Assembly (NCBI RefSeq): GCF_910585425.1
Contig: NZ_CAJUCP010000010.1
Coordinates: forward strand, 1 to 64,000
Direction of reading: 5' to 3'
Source of the DNA: an uncultured Acetatifactor sp.
GTDB lineage: Bacteria; Bacillota; Clostridia; Lachnospirales; Lachnospiraceae
Length of the DNA stretch: 64,000 nt
Numbering within the stretch: position 1 is the stretch's first letter; every line of letters begins with the position of its first letter. Position numbers and translations under genes: made by a program. Of this stretch, positions 28,276 to 36,501 are shown piece after piece. Below the pieces are notes generated by a model that saw only the letters and a list, made by a program, of their open reading frames with translations, made no database searches and was not told the DNA's origin.

Positions 28276-30105
28276 TTACTGGATTCCGTACTTGGCTTTT
28301 GCATCGGTGAATGCTTTGTACGCATTGTCGTAAGCTTCCTTTGACCATGCGAACAGTTCATCGGAGCCCATGGCCTTACACTCCTCGATGACCTGCTCCT
28401 TGACCTGCTGGTACTCCTCCGCCGTGGCAGCCATCACCAAATCCGGGATATAGCCTTCCAGCAGCGTCTCGATCTGGGTCTTCTTGGTACCCATGTCTTC
28501 CGGCACCTGGGTCAGTATCATGTACAGATCCTTGGTATCCATGGAACGGTCCTTTGCGATTCCCTGTTCCACCTGATTCTGATGTACCTGAGCGGGATAA
28601 GACACATTGTAATGTGCACTGTAGTCCTTCTGCATGGGGTTCAGCGTCTCCGCAAGGGCCTCCGGACTATAGGTCAGGTTCAGCATACTGCCGTCGGAAT
28701 GCATGACGCCGCCTGAGTACGCGCACAGATAGTTCATCCAGCCGCCTGTAGTGGAGCCGGCCACGCCTGCCTGATCCAGGGGCGTGCCGCCTGTGGCGAA
28801 CATTTCCTTGCCGGCATCGGTCAGAACCGGTACATTGTTCTCGTCATACTCCCAGTGGACGCCCTCGAAACCGGAATAATAGGTGCGCAGATTGTCCTCA
28901 TTGTGCATATAGTCCAGAACCTGCACAGCCTTGTCGATATTCTTGCATCCGCTGTATACGAAGAGGGAATTGTTCTCCCAGCCCGCGATAGGGTTGCTTG
29001 CATAGTTGGCGCTCATGCCGCCGTTCTCAGGGAACACGCTGACATACCCTTTCAGGGTCTCGGGATCGTTCTTTGCTTCCTGTGAATAGTAGCTTCCCAC
29101 ATCCCATGTGCGCAGAGCGCCCGCATAAGTACCCTGTACCACCTTCGTGTTCAGGTCATCGGATTTCATGATGAAGAAATCAGGATCGCACAGGCCCATG
29201 TTGTATGCCTTGTTGAAGAACTCCATGGCCTGCCAGAAGGAAGCCTCGTCATCGGTATACGCGTTGTAGACATCTCCTGTGGCAAGGTTCACCTGCAGCC
29301 CGGGCACATAGTTCTCGGAATATCCCAGCTGATAGGTCTTCACCACGTTCCAGGACCACAGCCCCGTCCCCACATACTGTCCCAGGCCGTAGGTAGGTCC
29401 GCCTGCGTCATTGGTGGGATGTGCTTCCACCATCTGCTGCAGCACATTCAGATAGTCCTCATCGCTGTTGATGGGCGGGCATCCCAGTTCCTTGTACCAG
29501 TCCCAGCGTACCACATAGCCGCTCCAGATTTCCGAGCCAGGGAACTCAGGCCCTACCTGGCAGCGGGTGAAGTACAGCTTTCCGTCGCCATTGCTCAGGA
29601 ACTCCCTCACCAGGTTGTTGCGGTCTTCGAATTTGGCGATGTTGGGCGCGATGTCCAGATAATCGTCCAGGCATACAGCCATGCCCTTGTTCAGCACCTG
29701 GGGCTCTCTGTACTTCGTGACATTGGCAATGTCGAAAGTAGCGTCGCCGCTTGCCACAGCCAGGTCGAACTGCTCGTCCGTAATCTGGATTACCTCAATC
29801 TTCACACCCAGATCCTCTTCCATCTGCTTGACGAAGTCAGGGGGCCAGATCTCCATGTCCGCAGACGCCTTGCCTGTGTGGGCATAGGTGATGGTAGGCA
29901 CCTCGCCGCTGTCCGCAGCGCCTGCATCGGAAGCCTCTTCCCCGCTGTCGGAAGCCTCTGATTCGGCTGCTCCGGAATCGGCTGCGGAGCCGGAATCCGA
30001 CGCTTCGCTGCTGCCCGAAGACTGTCCGCCGTCATTGCCGCAACCTGTGAGCATTGCCGCCACCATGGCTGATGCCAGCAGAATTGATAGACCTTTCTTT
30101 TTCAT
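28276..30105 (-). CDS. Extracellular solute-binding lipoprotein (sugar ABC transporter)
   Basis: 609 residues. Signal peptide with lipobox AAMLTGC, a Ser/Asp/Ala/Glu-rich linker (SSGSSEASDSGSAADSG) tethering the binding domain, then a family-1 binding fold. ATG at 30105 follows AGGAGG; the longer frame to 30171 lacks any signal. First gene of the second importer operon. A 23-bp motif 150 nt upstream (30255-30277) is shared exactly with the promoter region of the GH29 gene at 30348-31721, suggesting joint control, possibly by the YesN-type regulator at 33930. Confidence 0.93.
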   Translation of the reverse strand: MKKKGLSILLASAMVAAMLTGCGNDGGQSSGSSEASDSGSAADSGAAESEASDSGEEASDAGAADSGEVPTITYAHTGKASADMEIWPPDFVKQMEEDLGVKIEVIQITDEQFDLAVASGDATFDIANVTKYREPQVLNKGMAVCLDDYLDIAPNIAKFEDRNNLVREFLSNGDGKLYFTRCQVGPEFPGSEIWSGYVVRWDWYKELGCPPINSDEDYLNVLQQMVEAHPTNDAGGPTYGLGQYVGTGLWSWNVVKTYQLGYSENYVPGLQVNLATGDVYNAYTDDEASFWQAMEFFNKAYNMGLCDPDFFIMKSDDLNTKVVQGTYAGALRTWDVGSYYSQEAKNDPETLKGYVSVFPENGGMSANYASNPIAGWENNSLFVYSGCKNIDKAVQVLDYMHNEDNLRTYYSGFEGVHWEYDENNVPVLTDAGKEMFATGGTPLDQAGVAGSTTGGWMNYLCAYSGGVMHSDGSMLNLTYSPEALAETLNPMQKDYSAHYNVSYPAQVHQNQVEQGIAKDRSMDTKDLYMILTQVPEDMGTKKTQIETLLEGYIPDLVMAATAEEYQQVKEQVIEECKAMGSDELFAWSKEAYDNAYKAFTDAKAKYGIQ

Positions 30106-30254
30106 CCTGTCATTTCCTCCTTTAAATATTGTATTACCATAACAGAAGGCCAAAAAGCTTTCTATTATCATATTTCTATTATAAATTCTGTGGTTTTGAA
30201 AGTGAATGGAAGTGGCGATTTATATTTTGTGAGATAATTCGCTTTTTTCATCCG

Positions 30255-30277
30255 TTTTTGTATTATCTTTTGATTTT
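30255..30277 (-). promoter_or_regulatory. 23-bp shared upstream motif, copy 1 (importer 2)
   Basis: TTTTTGTATTATCTTTTGAT plus TTT (plus-strand reading) is identical at 31842-31864. Each copy lies 120-150 nt upstream of a minus-strand gene (lipoprotein and GH29). It could be an activator site or include a promoter; on the minus strand it contains GATAAT. Confidence 0.55.
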
Positions 30278-30347
30278 CTCCCATTTTTGTGCATTTTTAC
30301 GATTCTATATGCATTGTGCATTTGCAAAATATGTCTTTTCACGAATA

Positions 30348-31721
30348 CTACATGACCGCAATATGCTTTAAGGATACTTCTCCTCTTGCCGCCGTTATCT
30401 TGACCAGCAATTTGTCTATTTTCACCTTGTTTTCGTCCAGCAGCCTGTTCTGTTCGGCAAAGGGATCCACCAGGGCGCATATCTTGCGGTTCCCGATTGT
30501 GGTCCCCTGGAAGAAGGGGAACTGGCCTCCGTTGGAGAACACGGCCTCTATGCGGAAGCCTTCCACCCTCTGTCCCACGGATATGTCCTCCATCAGCTCC
30601 ACATACTTAATCCGGGATGTAGGCTGCGCCAGGGTAATCATGTATTCCGGCTGCATGGGATGTCCCGTATCCCTTTTCTCCACCGTGGCCTCCAGGGCCT
30701 GTCCGAACTCTCTGTCCAGAAGCTCCCGCAGCTCCTTCAGGCGCGCCACGTCCCTCTCGTCCAGCAGGCCGTCCCGGTTAGGCGGGATATTCAGGTTCAG
30801 ACAGGCATTGCCGCCCACGGAGCTTATGTATATCCGGAACAGCTTCTCCAGGGACTTGGGCTCTTCCTCCTTGTGCCAGAACCACCCCCGCCGGATGGAT
30901 GTATTGATCTCCGAGGGCACGAAGGTCAGCCCCTTGGAGTACAGGATGTTGCTCAGGCCGCCCACGTTGCTGTCCGTATTGTACAGATAGGACAGATCCC
31001 CTTCCTGTGCCAGGGGGCCGGGCCCTGTCTGCACATCGCCGTACCAGCACAGTTCCCCGGGCACCACCGCCCATTCGGATGCCCTGGCGTTTCCGGCCTC
31101 ATTGCCGCACCAGCGCACGTCCGGGCCCCTGTCGAAGAAAATCACGGCATTTGGCTGATGCTTCCTGACCAGCCTGATATAGCGCTGGAAGTCGTATTCC
31201 TGCTTCTTCCCATTGGGCCCCTCGCCGCAGGCACCGTCCAGCCAGACACAGAACAGCTCGCCGTACTGTGTCAGCAGCTCCTCCAGCTGATTGCAATAGT
31301 AATCATTGTATTCCGGTGTACCGTAATAGGCGCTGTTCCTGTCCCAGGGCGAGAGATAGACCCCGAAGCCGATTCCGGCCTCCCTGCAGGCCTGGGCCGC
31401 CTCTCCCACCACGTCCCGCTTCACAGGACAGTTCTTCACACTGTGCTCCGTGTATCTGGAGGGCCACAGGCAGAAGCCGTCATGGTGCTTGGCCGTCAGT
31501 ATCATACCCTTCATGCCCGCCCCGGATAGGGCCCGGGCCCACTGGCGGCAGTCCAGCTTCTCGGGATTGAAGATGCTCTCAGGCTCCGTGCCGTCTCCCC
31601 ACTCCCTGTCCGTAAAGGTGTTCACGCCGAAGTGGATGAACGCGTAGAACTTCCTGTCGAACCATGCCAGCTGCCGCTTAGACGGCGCCACATTTGCCGC
31701 CTCCCTCAGAAAATCAATCAT
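30348..31721 (-). CDS. GH29-like alpha-L-fucosidase
   Basis: 457 residues, cytoplasmic. GH29 barrel motifs: FYAFIHFGVNTFTDREWGDG, MILTAKHHDGFCLWPS, GFGVYLSPWDRN, and LFCVWLDGACGEGPNG with the nucleophile Asp in VWLDG. A C-terminal domain (SRIKYVELMEDISVGQRVEG) resembles the galactose-binding beta-sandwich of this family. ATG at 31721 with AGGAGG 9 nt upstream. Separated from importer 2 by its own promoter region but sharing a 23-bp upstream motif with it. Confidence 0.9.
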   Translation of the reverse strand: MIDFLREAANVAPSKRQLAWFDRKFYAFIHFGVNTFTDREWGDGTEPESIFNPEKLDCRQWARALSGAGMKGMILTAKHHDGFCLWPSRYTEHSVKNCPVKRDVVGEAAQACREAGIGFGVYLSPWDRNSAYYGTPEYNDYYCNQLEELLTQYGELFCVWLDGACGEGPNGKKQEYDFQRYIRLVRKHQPNAVIFFDRGPDVRWCGNEAGNARASEWAVVPGELCWYGDVQTGPGPLAQEGDLSYLYNTDSNVGGLSNILYSKGLTFVPSEINTSIRRGWFWHKEEEPKSLEKLFRIYISSVGGNACLNLNIPPNRDGLLDERDVARLKELRELLDREFGQALEATVEKRDTGHPMQPEYMITLAQPTSRIKYVELMEDISVGQRVEGFRIEAVFSNGGQFPFFQGTTIGNRKICALVDPFAEQNRLLDENKVKIDKLLVKITAARGEVSLKHIAVM

Positions 31722-31841
31722 CTTTACTTACCTCCTGGCTTCTTGATTTTATCCTTGTCCCTTTATTATAGGTTTTGCCGTCTCCGAAAGGAATGTGTGC
31801 ATCCGTCAATCTTTTGGCGGATACCGCTTCATTATGGCGGC

Positions 31842-31864
31842 TTTTTGTATTATCTTTTGATTTT
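31842..31864 (-). promoter_or_regulatory. 23-bp shared upstream motif, copy 2 (GH29)
   Basis: Exact match to 30255-30277, 121 nt upstream of the GH29 start. The flanking bases also partly match (GTGCA follows in both), so the conserved block may be longer. Confidence 0.55.
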
Positions 31865-31944
31865 TGTGCACTTTTGTTCCAATTCTATTTTTTTCGACAT
31901 GATTTTCTGCATTTTAACGGACGATGGGATTGAAAAATGACCAA

Positions 31945-31973
31945 TTGATTTCCCTGAGCCAAAATGATATAAT
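31945..31973 (+). promoter_or_regulatory. Predicted promoter of the YesM-type kinase
   Basis: TTGATT at 31945-31950 and TATAAT at 31968-31973, 17-nt spacer. This is the best promoter in the 415-nt gap (31722-32136); a second TATAAT-like string lies near 32033. The leader to the ATG at 32137 is about 155 nt. Confidence 0.55.
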
Positions 31974-32136
31974 GGCAATAACATTTTTCACAGAAAAATA
32001 CGTCAAATGGCCCGGGATACATTGTCCCATACTATAATATATGTGGAAATCATATGATATATGATGGAAAAGACAGATTCCCCCGGAAAGAAGCATCCCG
32101 GCGAGGCCCATATCCGGGAACCCCAGGAGGTGCAGC

Positions 32137-33933
32137 ATGCAGAAGACCCACAGCTTCCAGCGGAAAGTGATTGGATATATACTCGTAATCGTCAGCCTCA
32201 CCCTGGCGGTGGGCACTCTATTAGTGGTCTCTCTGGTCACCAGGAAGCTGTCCCAGCAGAACGTGAACTATACCCTGTCCGCCTTCGTCAAGACCGACGT
32301 GGAACTGGAGAACCAGAAAGACAAAATGGACACTGCCTTCGTCAACATATCCACCTCCCTCACCCGCAGCGGCATGCCGGACATCGGAAGCGCCAGCCTC
32401 CCCTATACCAAGTCCCTGATCGGCATCAGCAACCTGTTCGACCAGTTCCTGGACTATAAGATGATCGGGCTCTTCAGCAGCGATGCCGCCATCATCTGTT
32501 CCCCTGTACGGAGCTTTTCCGTCCATTACAGCAGTGACGATGTCTTTAGCTCCCGGCTCTATGACGATATCCTCCACGGCGAAAAGGATTACGGCATGGC
32601 GTATATGCATGAATTTATAAGCGATACCTATGCCGGTACTTCCTCTTTCTGGCTGGGCAAGGTGGTCTATTTCCGCCGGGCATTCCTGTACGGAGGCAAG
32701 CGGTACTATATCCTGATCGGCCTGGACGAAAGCGTCATCCATCAGTCGTTCCTGCATCTGGAACAGGGCTTCAACTCCGTCTACATCGTGGGGCAGGACA
32801 GCGAAATCATCTCCAGCAGCCACACCGATATGTTCCGCCGGAAGCTGGATTGCCCTATCCGGCCCGATTCCGGCCTCTCCTACAAGGAGACCCTGGGCGA
32901 TACGGAATACCAGATCATCCCCCAGGCTCTGGGCATCTACGACTGGTCCATCATCAACCAGTATCCCACCAGCGAATACATGCGGGACGTGAACCGTATG
33001 TCCGTCTTCATCATCACGATCTTCATCGGCTGCCTGGCTGCCGTGGGCCTGTGCGTGACTTTGACCATCCGCAGGCTTTCCTCCCCCCTGAATGAGCTCA
33101 GCGACCGGCTGAAGGGTTTTTCCTCCACGGACCTGCACTCGCCCCAGACCGTGCTGCATACGGGGAATATCGAGGAGTTCGACATATTGAACAAAAGCTT
33201 CCTCCAGATGGCGGACGATATCCAGCGGTTGGTGGCCAGGCAGAAGGAAGAGGAGGAACAGAAGAACCAGTTCCGCATCCAGGCCCTGATGGCCCAGATA
33301 AACCCACATTTCATCTGCAATGCCCTCAATACGGTGAAGGTCATGGCGGAGATTGCAGGGAACCGGAACGTGGCCACCATGATCGCCCATATCTGCCAGT
33401 ATATCTCCCCCGCTTTCCGCACCAAGAAGAACCGTTGGTCCTATGCGGAGGAATACGCTTTTCTGGAAGATTATATCTATATTCTGGAAATCTGTTTCAG
33501 CGCGAAGATGGAGATCGGCTGTTCCTTCGACCCCTCCATAAGAGACTGCGTCCTGCCCCGGTTCCTGATCCAGCCGCTGATTGAGAACAGCATCTCCCAC
33601 GGCATGACCCAGGACTGGACTCTTGAGATAGATGTATCCGTGAAAAAGACAGAGGGCGGGGAGGTGTGGATCCGTGTGTCCGACAATGGAATCGGCTTTG
33701 CCCCCGAGGTGCTCCTGGACAAAAAAGAAATGCTGGCCAACTGCAGAAAAGCCGCCGACCCACAGGCCGGCATCGGCCTGCAGAATATCAAGCAGCGGCT
33801 GAACCATTATTATCCGGAATCCCATGCCTTCGAGATTGAATCCGCCCCCAATGCCGGAACTGCCATCGCCATCCGGATTCCTCTGCAGACGAATGACGCC
33901 TCGCCCCAGAACGGCCAAAGCGCAATCACTTAG
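32137..33933 (+). CDS. Sensor histidine kinase, YesM/LytS-type (His_kinase plus HATPase)
   Basis: 598-residue membrane kinase. Span 1 near residues 12-36, a ~240-residue extracellular Cache-like sensor, span 2 (FIITIFIGCLAAVGLCVTL), HAMP linker, then the internal kinase motif QALMAQINPHFICNALNTV with the phospho-acceptor His, and an ATPase domain with N-box LIENSISHGM and DNGIGF / GIGLQNIKQRL. AGGAGG precedes ATG 32137. The partner regulator at 33930 lies convergent and overlaps its stop by 4 nt. It likely senses sugars handled by importer 2. Confidence 0.93.
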   Translation: MQKTHSFQRKVIGYILVIVSLTLAVGTLLVVSLVTRKLSQQNVNYTLSAFVKTDVELENQKDKMDTAFVNISTSLTRSGMPDIGSASLPYTKSLIGISNLFDQFLDYKMIGLFSSDAAIICSPVRSFSVHYSSDDVFSSRLYDDILHGEKDYGMAYMHEFISDTYAGTSSFWLGKVVYFRRAFLYGGKRYYILIGLDESVIHQSFLHLEQGFNSVYIVGQDSEIISSSHTDMFRRKLDCPIRPDSGLSYKETLGDTEYQIIPQALGIYDWSIINQYPTSEYMRDVNRMSVFIITIFIGCLAAVGLCVTLTIRRLSSPLNELSDRLKGFSSTDLHSPQTVLHTGNIEEFDILNKSFLQMADDIQRLVARQKEEEEQKNQFRIQALMAQINPHFICNALNTVKVMAEIAGNRNVATMIAHICQYISPAFRTKKNRWSYAEEYAFLEDYIYILEICFSAKMEIGCSFDPSIRDCVLPRFLIQPLIENSISHGMTQDWTLEIDVSVKKTEGGEVWIRVSDNGIGFAPEVLLDKKEMLANCRKAADPQAGIGLQNIKQRLNHYYPESHAFEIESAPNAGTAIAIRIPLQTNDASPQNGQSAIT

Positions 33934-35453
33934 CTCTTCTTAGCCGAAGCCTTCGGCCCGCTTAGAAACTCTTCATTCCGCACGCACTTCCGCCAGGCGT
34001 TGGGCGAGTATCCCGTGACGGTCTTGAAGGTCTTGCTGAAATGGGAGAGGTCGCCTATCCCGGTCTTCTCCGCTATCTCATACAGGAACACGCTCTCGTC
34101 CTCCAGAAGCTCCATGGCATGCTGGATGCGGTAAAAGGTGAGGTAGGTGCTGAAGCTGATGCCCATGGCCCGCTTGAACAGAGTGGAGAAATAGCTGGGG
34201 CTGAAGGACACCTGCTCCGCCACATCGTTCAGAGCGATCTTGCCCCCCCTGTTCTCCTGGATGTAGCGCAGCGACTGGCGGATTTCATCGTATCCGCAGT
34301 CCCCGCCGTCCAGCACGTCCCCGCGGCTGCGGAGCATGTCCCTGCACCGCAGATAGACCCCCTCATAGGTATCCTCGTCCAGGATTCCCTGGAGCCGCTC
34401 CGTCAGTTCCTCCGGCGGGAAAACAGGCAGCTCCCGGCAGAAGGCCTCCAAGCCTGCCACCACGGCCTGCCGGTACTCATAGAAGGAGAATCCGGCCTGC
34501 CCAGTGGTCTGTTCCGTAGGTTTGACTATATTTTCGTAGTATATCTGGCGGTTCTTTCCACAGAAGGTATTGATGGCGTACAGCGAAGAGATGTTGGCCA
34601 CATAGTTGATGAAAAAAGAAGCCTGTCCTTTCTGGATACCGGCCCCCTGCCCTCTCACATGGCCTCCCAGGCGGAAGAAGGCATCCCGCTTCTCCCTGAT
34701 TTCGGCGGGCTCCTGGCAGCATTCCAGGTCACAGGCCAGCTCCTGGTCGAATGCCTTGTACACATATTTGCCGAACAGCTGCACCCGATGGATCAGCTCC
34801 TCCTCGGAAAGCGCCCTATTCTTAAAACATACGGTGAACTCCATGTCATTCCTGCAGTCCGCCACCGTGTCGGAATGGTTCAGGAAATACTCCGCCAGAA
34901 GGTCTCTGACCGCCTTGGACAGAATCGCCTTATTGCCGCCTCTGATATGCAGACGGAACAGCAGCCAGTAGGGGCTCACCTCAAAGGGCAGGGCTCCCTC
35001 GCTTCTGTCCAGGAAGTCCCCCAGGAGCTGCTCGTCCGTGCGGATGCCGGAGGCGGCCCCGCTGGCCACTCCCTCCAAAGCAAGCTCCCTCCCCGCCTGG
35101 GAGAGCTTTTCCTGCAGCTCCTCGGGGGATATGGCGGACTTCAGCAGGAAATCGAAGATGCGGTAGGGGAAGAGCCTGGTGATCACCTGCACGTCCTCCA
35201 CGCAGGTGACGACGATGATTTTGCAGGGGCGCTCTTCCGCGCATATCTTCCCAATCAGCTCCACGCCCCCCAGCCGCGGCATGTTCAGATCCGTGACCAC
35301 AATCTCCGGATAATGGGTGCGGTACAGCTGCAGAGCCTGTATCCCGTCATCCGCCTGCGCGACGATCTGCATATTCAGTTCCGCCCAGTTCACCGAAGAC
35401 ACGATGCCTGCGCGGGTCAGGAGCTCATCCTCCGCAATCAGTACCTTATACAT
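33930..35453 (-). CDS. AraC-type response regulator, YesN-like
   Basis: 507 residues. Receiver domain starts MYKVLIAEDELLTRAGIV with the phospho-acceptor Asp in EIVVTDLNMPRLGG. A long middle region of unknown fold follows, then an AraC helix-turn-helix domain (IALNDVAEQVSFSPSYFSTL and FLYEIAEKTGIGDLSHFSKT, ending VTGYSPNAWRKCV). Start at 35453 has GGGGGG 9 nt upstream; upstream in-frame residues lack a signal. Convergent with its presumed kinase, the two stop codons overlapping, which is unusual because these pairs are normally co-transcribed. Confidence 0.92.
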   Translation of the reverse strand: MYKVLIAEDELLTRAGIVSSVNWAELNMQIVAQADDGIQALQLYRTHYPEIVVTDLNMPRLGGVELIGKICAEERPCKIIVVTCVEDVQVITRLFPYRIFDFLLKSAISPEELQEKLSQAGRELALEGVASGAASGIRTDEQLLGDFLDRSEGALPFEVSPYWLLFRLHIRGGNKAILSKAVRDLLAEYFLNHSDTVADCRNDMEFTVCFKNRALSEEELIHRVQLFGKYVYKAFDQELACDLECCQEPAEIREKRDAFFRLGGHVRGQGAGIQKGQASFFINYVANISSLYAINTFCGKNRQIYYENIVKPTEQTTGQAGFSFYEYRQAVVAGLEAFCRELPVFPPEELTERLQGILDEDTYEGVYLRCRDMLRSRGDVLDGGDCGYDEIRQSLRYIQENRGGKIALNDVAEQVSFSPSYFSTLFKRAMGISFSTYLTFYRIQHAMELLEDESVFLYEIAEKTGIGDLSHFSKTFKTVTGYSPNAWRKCVRNEEFLSGPKASAKKS

Positions 35454-35573
35454 TCCCGCCATCCCCCCAAATTGTTCTATGGCTATCATGATATGAATTT
35501 TGTTGATTTTGCTGATTTTCATTATACACCACAAATCTGCAAAAAACAACCTGGGAGAATTCCTAGGTCAAAC

Positions 35574-36308
35574 TTATAAGCTCCGTGTACCGATACGCCG
35601 CACACACCCGTCCCTATACGCTTCCGTTCTTCTTATCTCCTTGGCCACCACAACAAATCTGCCATCCTCCACATGATATGTACAAGTGGAAAGCGTCAGA
35701 AAACAATCTCCCAATTCTGCTGTAACGCCAGTGTCATACAAGGACATCTTTTTCACATTCTCATAAAAATCCTGAAATCCTTCCTCATCCTGTGCCTGAA
35801 AAAATTGGTAGTATTTGAATACCTGGTCTGTTGTATAGTACACCTGGCTGTAGAAGACCGCCATCACCTCATAGCAGCGCCTCTCTGTCTCCGTATACAG
35901 CTCCATGTACTTATGTTCCGAATAAAAGTCCTCATTCCGATACTCGTCAAGGCTTCCGAACATAGTCCCGGCTTTCATATTATGGCCATGGATAATCAGG
36001 TTGGTCGTTCCGTTCCCGTACAGGTCGCTGTCCGTATCCAGAATCAGGCAGCCCGCTTCATCCTCATTCCCATCGAAGTCCCGTTTCAGATAATATGCCT
36101 CATCCTCCATGGTCTGCATGACAGGATAGTCAATCACAGTCCCGTCCACCACCAGCCATGCGGCCATGTCCTCATTTCGCGCAAACAACTCTTCATATGG
36201 GTTTTCTGAGTATATTTGCCCGCTTCCGGAATTTTTGGAATTCAGTATGTTTTTATCTGTTTCTACGGCAGAATCCGTCACCTCCGGATCCTGCCGTAGA
36301 AGCTCCAT
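35574..36308 (-). CDS. Class B-like sortase, catalytic part (separated from its membrane anchor)
   Basis: Transpeptidase that would attach the neighbouring VPKTG protein to the cell wall. 244 residues from the ATG at 36308, which has GGAGG 5 nt upstream; the frame continues to an ATG at 36335 without a ribosome site. Catalytic His lies in NLIIHGHNMKAGTMFGSL, Cys in CFLTLSTCTYH, and Arg in VAKEIRR. The N-terminal membrane anchor normally present in class B enzymes is instead in the preceding 59-residue frame. Adding two bases to the AG run at 36322-36327 would join both into one protein, so this is probably one gene with a frameshift. Confidence 0.8.
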   Translation of the reverse strand: MELLRQDPEVTDSAVETDKNILNSKNSGSGQIYSENPYEELFARNEDMAAWLVVDGTVIDYPVMQTMEDEAYYLKRDFDGNEDEAGCLILDTDSDLYGNGTTNLIIHGHNMKAGTMFGSLDEYRNEDFYSEHKYMELYTETERRCYEVMAVFYSQVYYTTDQVFKYYQFFQAQDEEGFQDFYENVKKMSLYDTGVTAELGDCFLTLSTCTYHVEDGRFVVVAKEIRRTEAYRDGCVRRIGTRSL

Positions 36309-36309
36309 T

Positions 36310-36489
36310 TTAGCCTCCGATTCTCTCTTTTCCATAGAAGCGAGTCAATTGCCAGACACATATGCCCGCCATTCCCACCGCCAATATGGCACAGGCCAGG
36401 ATTGCTCTCTGAAACTTTATTTCACAGGGGCTTTTTTCCAAATCTTCTTCCGCTTCCGGATTTTCTCCTATCTTCCCATCCTTTTTCAT
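36310..36489 (-). CDS. 59-residue membrane-anchor frame, likely the N-terminus of the sortase
   Basis: Starts MKKDGKIGENPEAEEDLEKS, then one membrane span (AILACAILAVGMAGICVW) and the juxtamembrane QLTRFYGKER before stopping. The stop lies 1 nt before the ATG of the catalytic frame and the GGAGG for that ATG is inside its last codons, so the two are tightly coupled. An AG dinucleotide run separates the frames. It begins 13 nt after the stop of the surface protein gene. Either a split sortase kept functional by coupling, a phase-off state, or a sequencing error. Confidence 0.65.
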   Translation of the reverse strand: MKKDGKIGENPEAEEDLEKSPCEIKFQRAILACAILAVGMAGICVWQLTRFYGKERIGG

Positions 36490-36501
36490 TTCATGCCCGT
36501 T

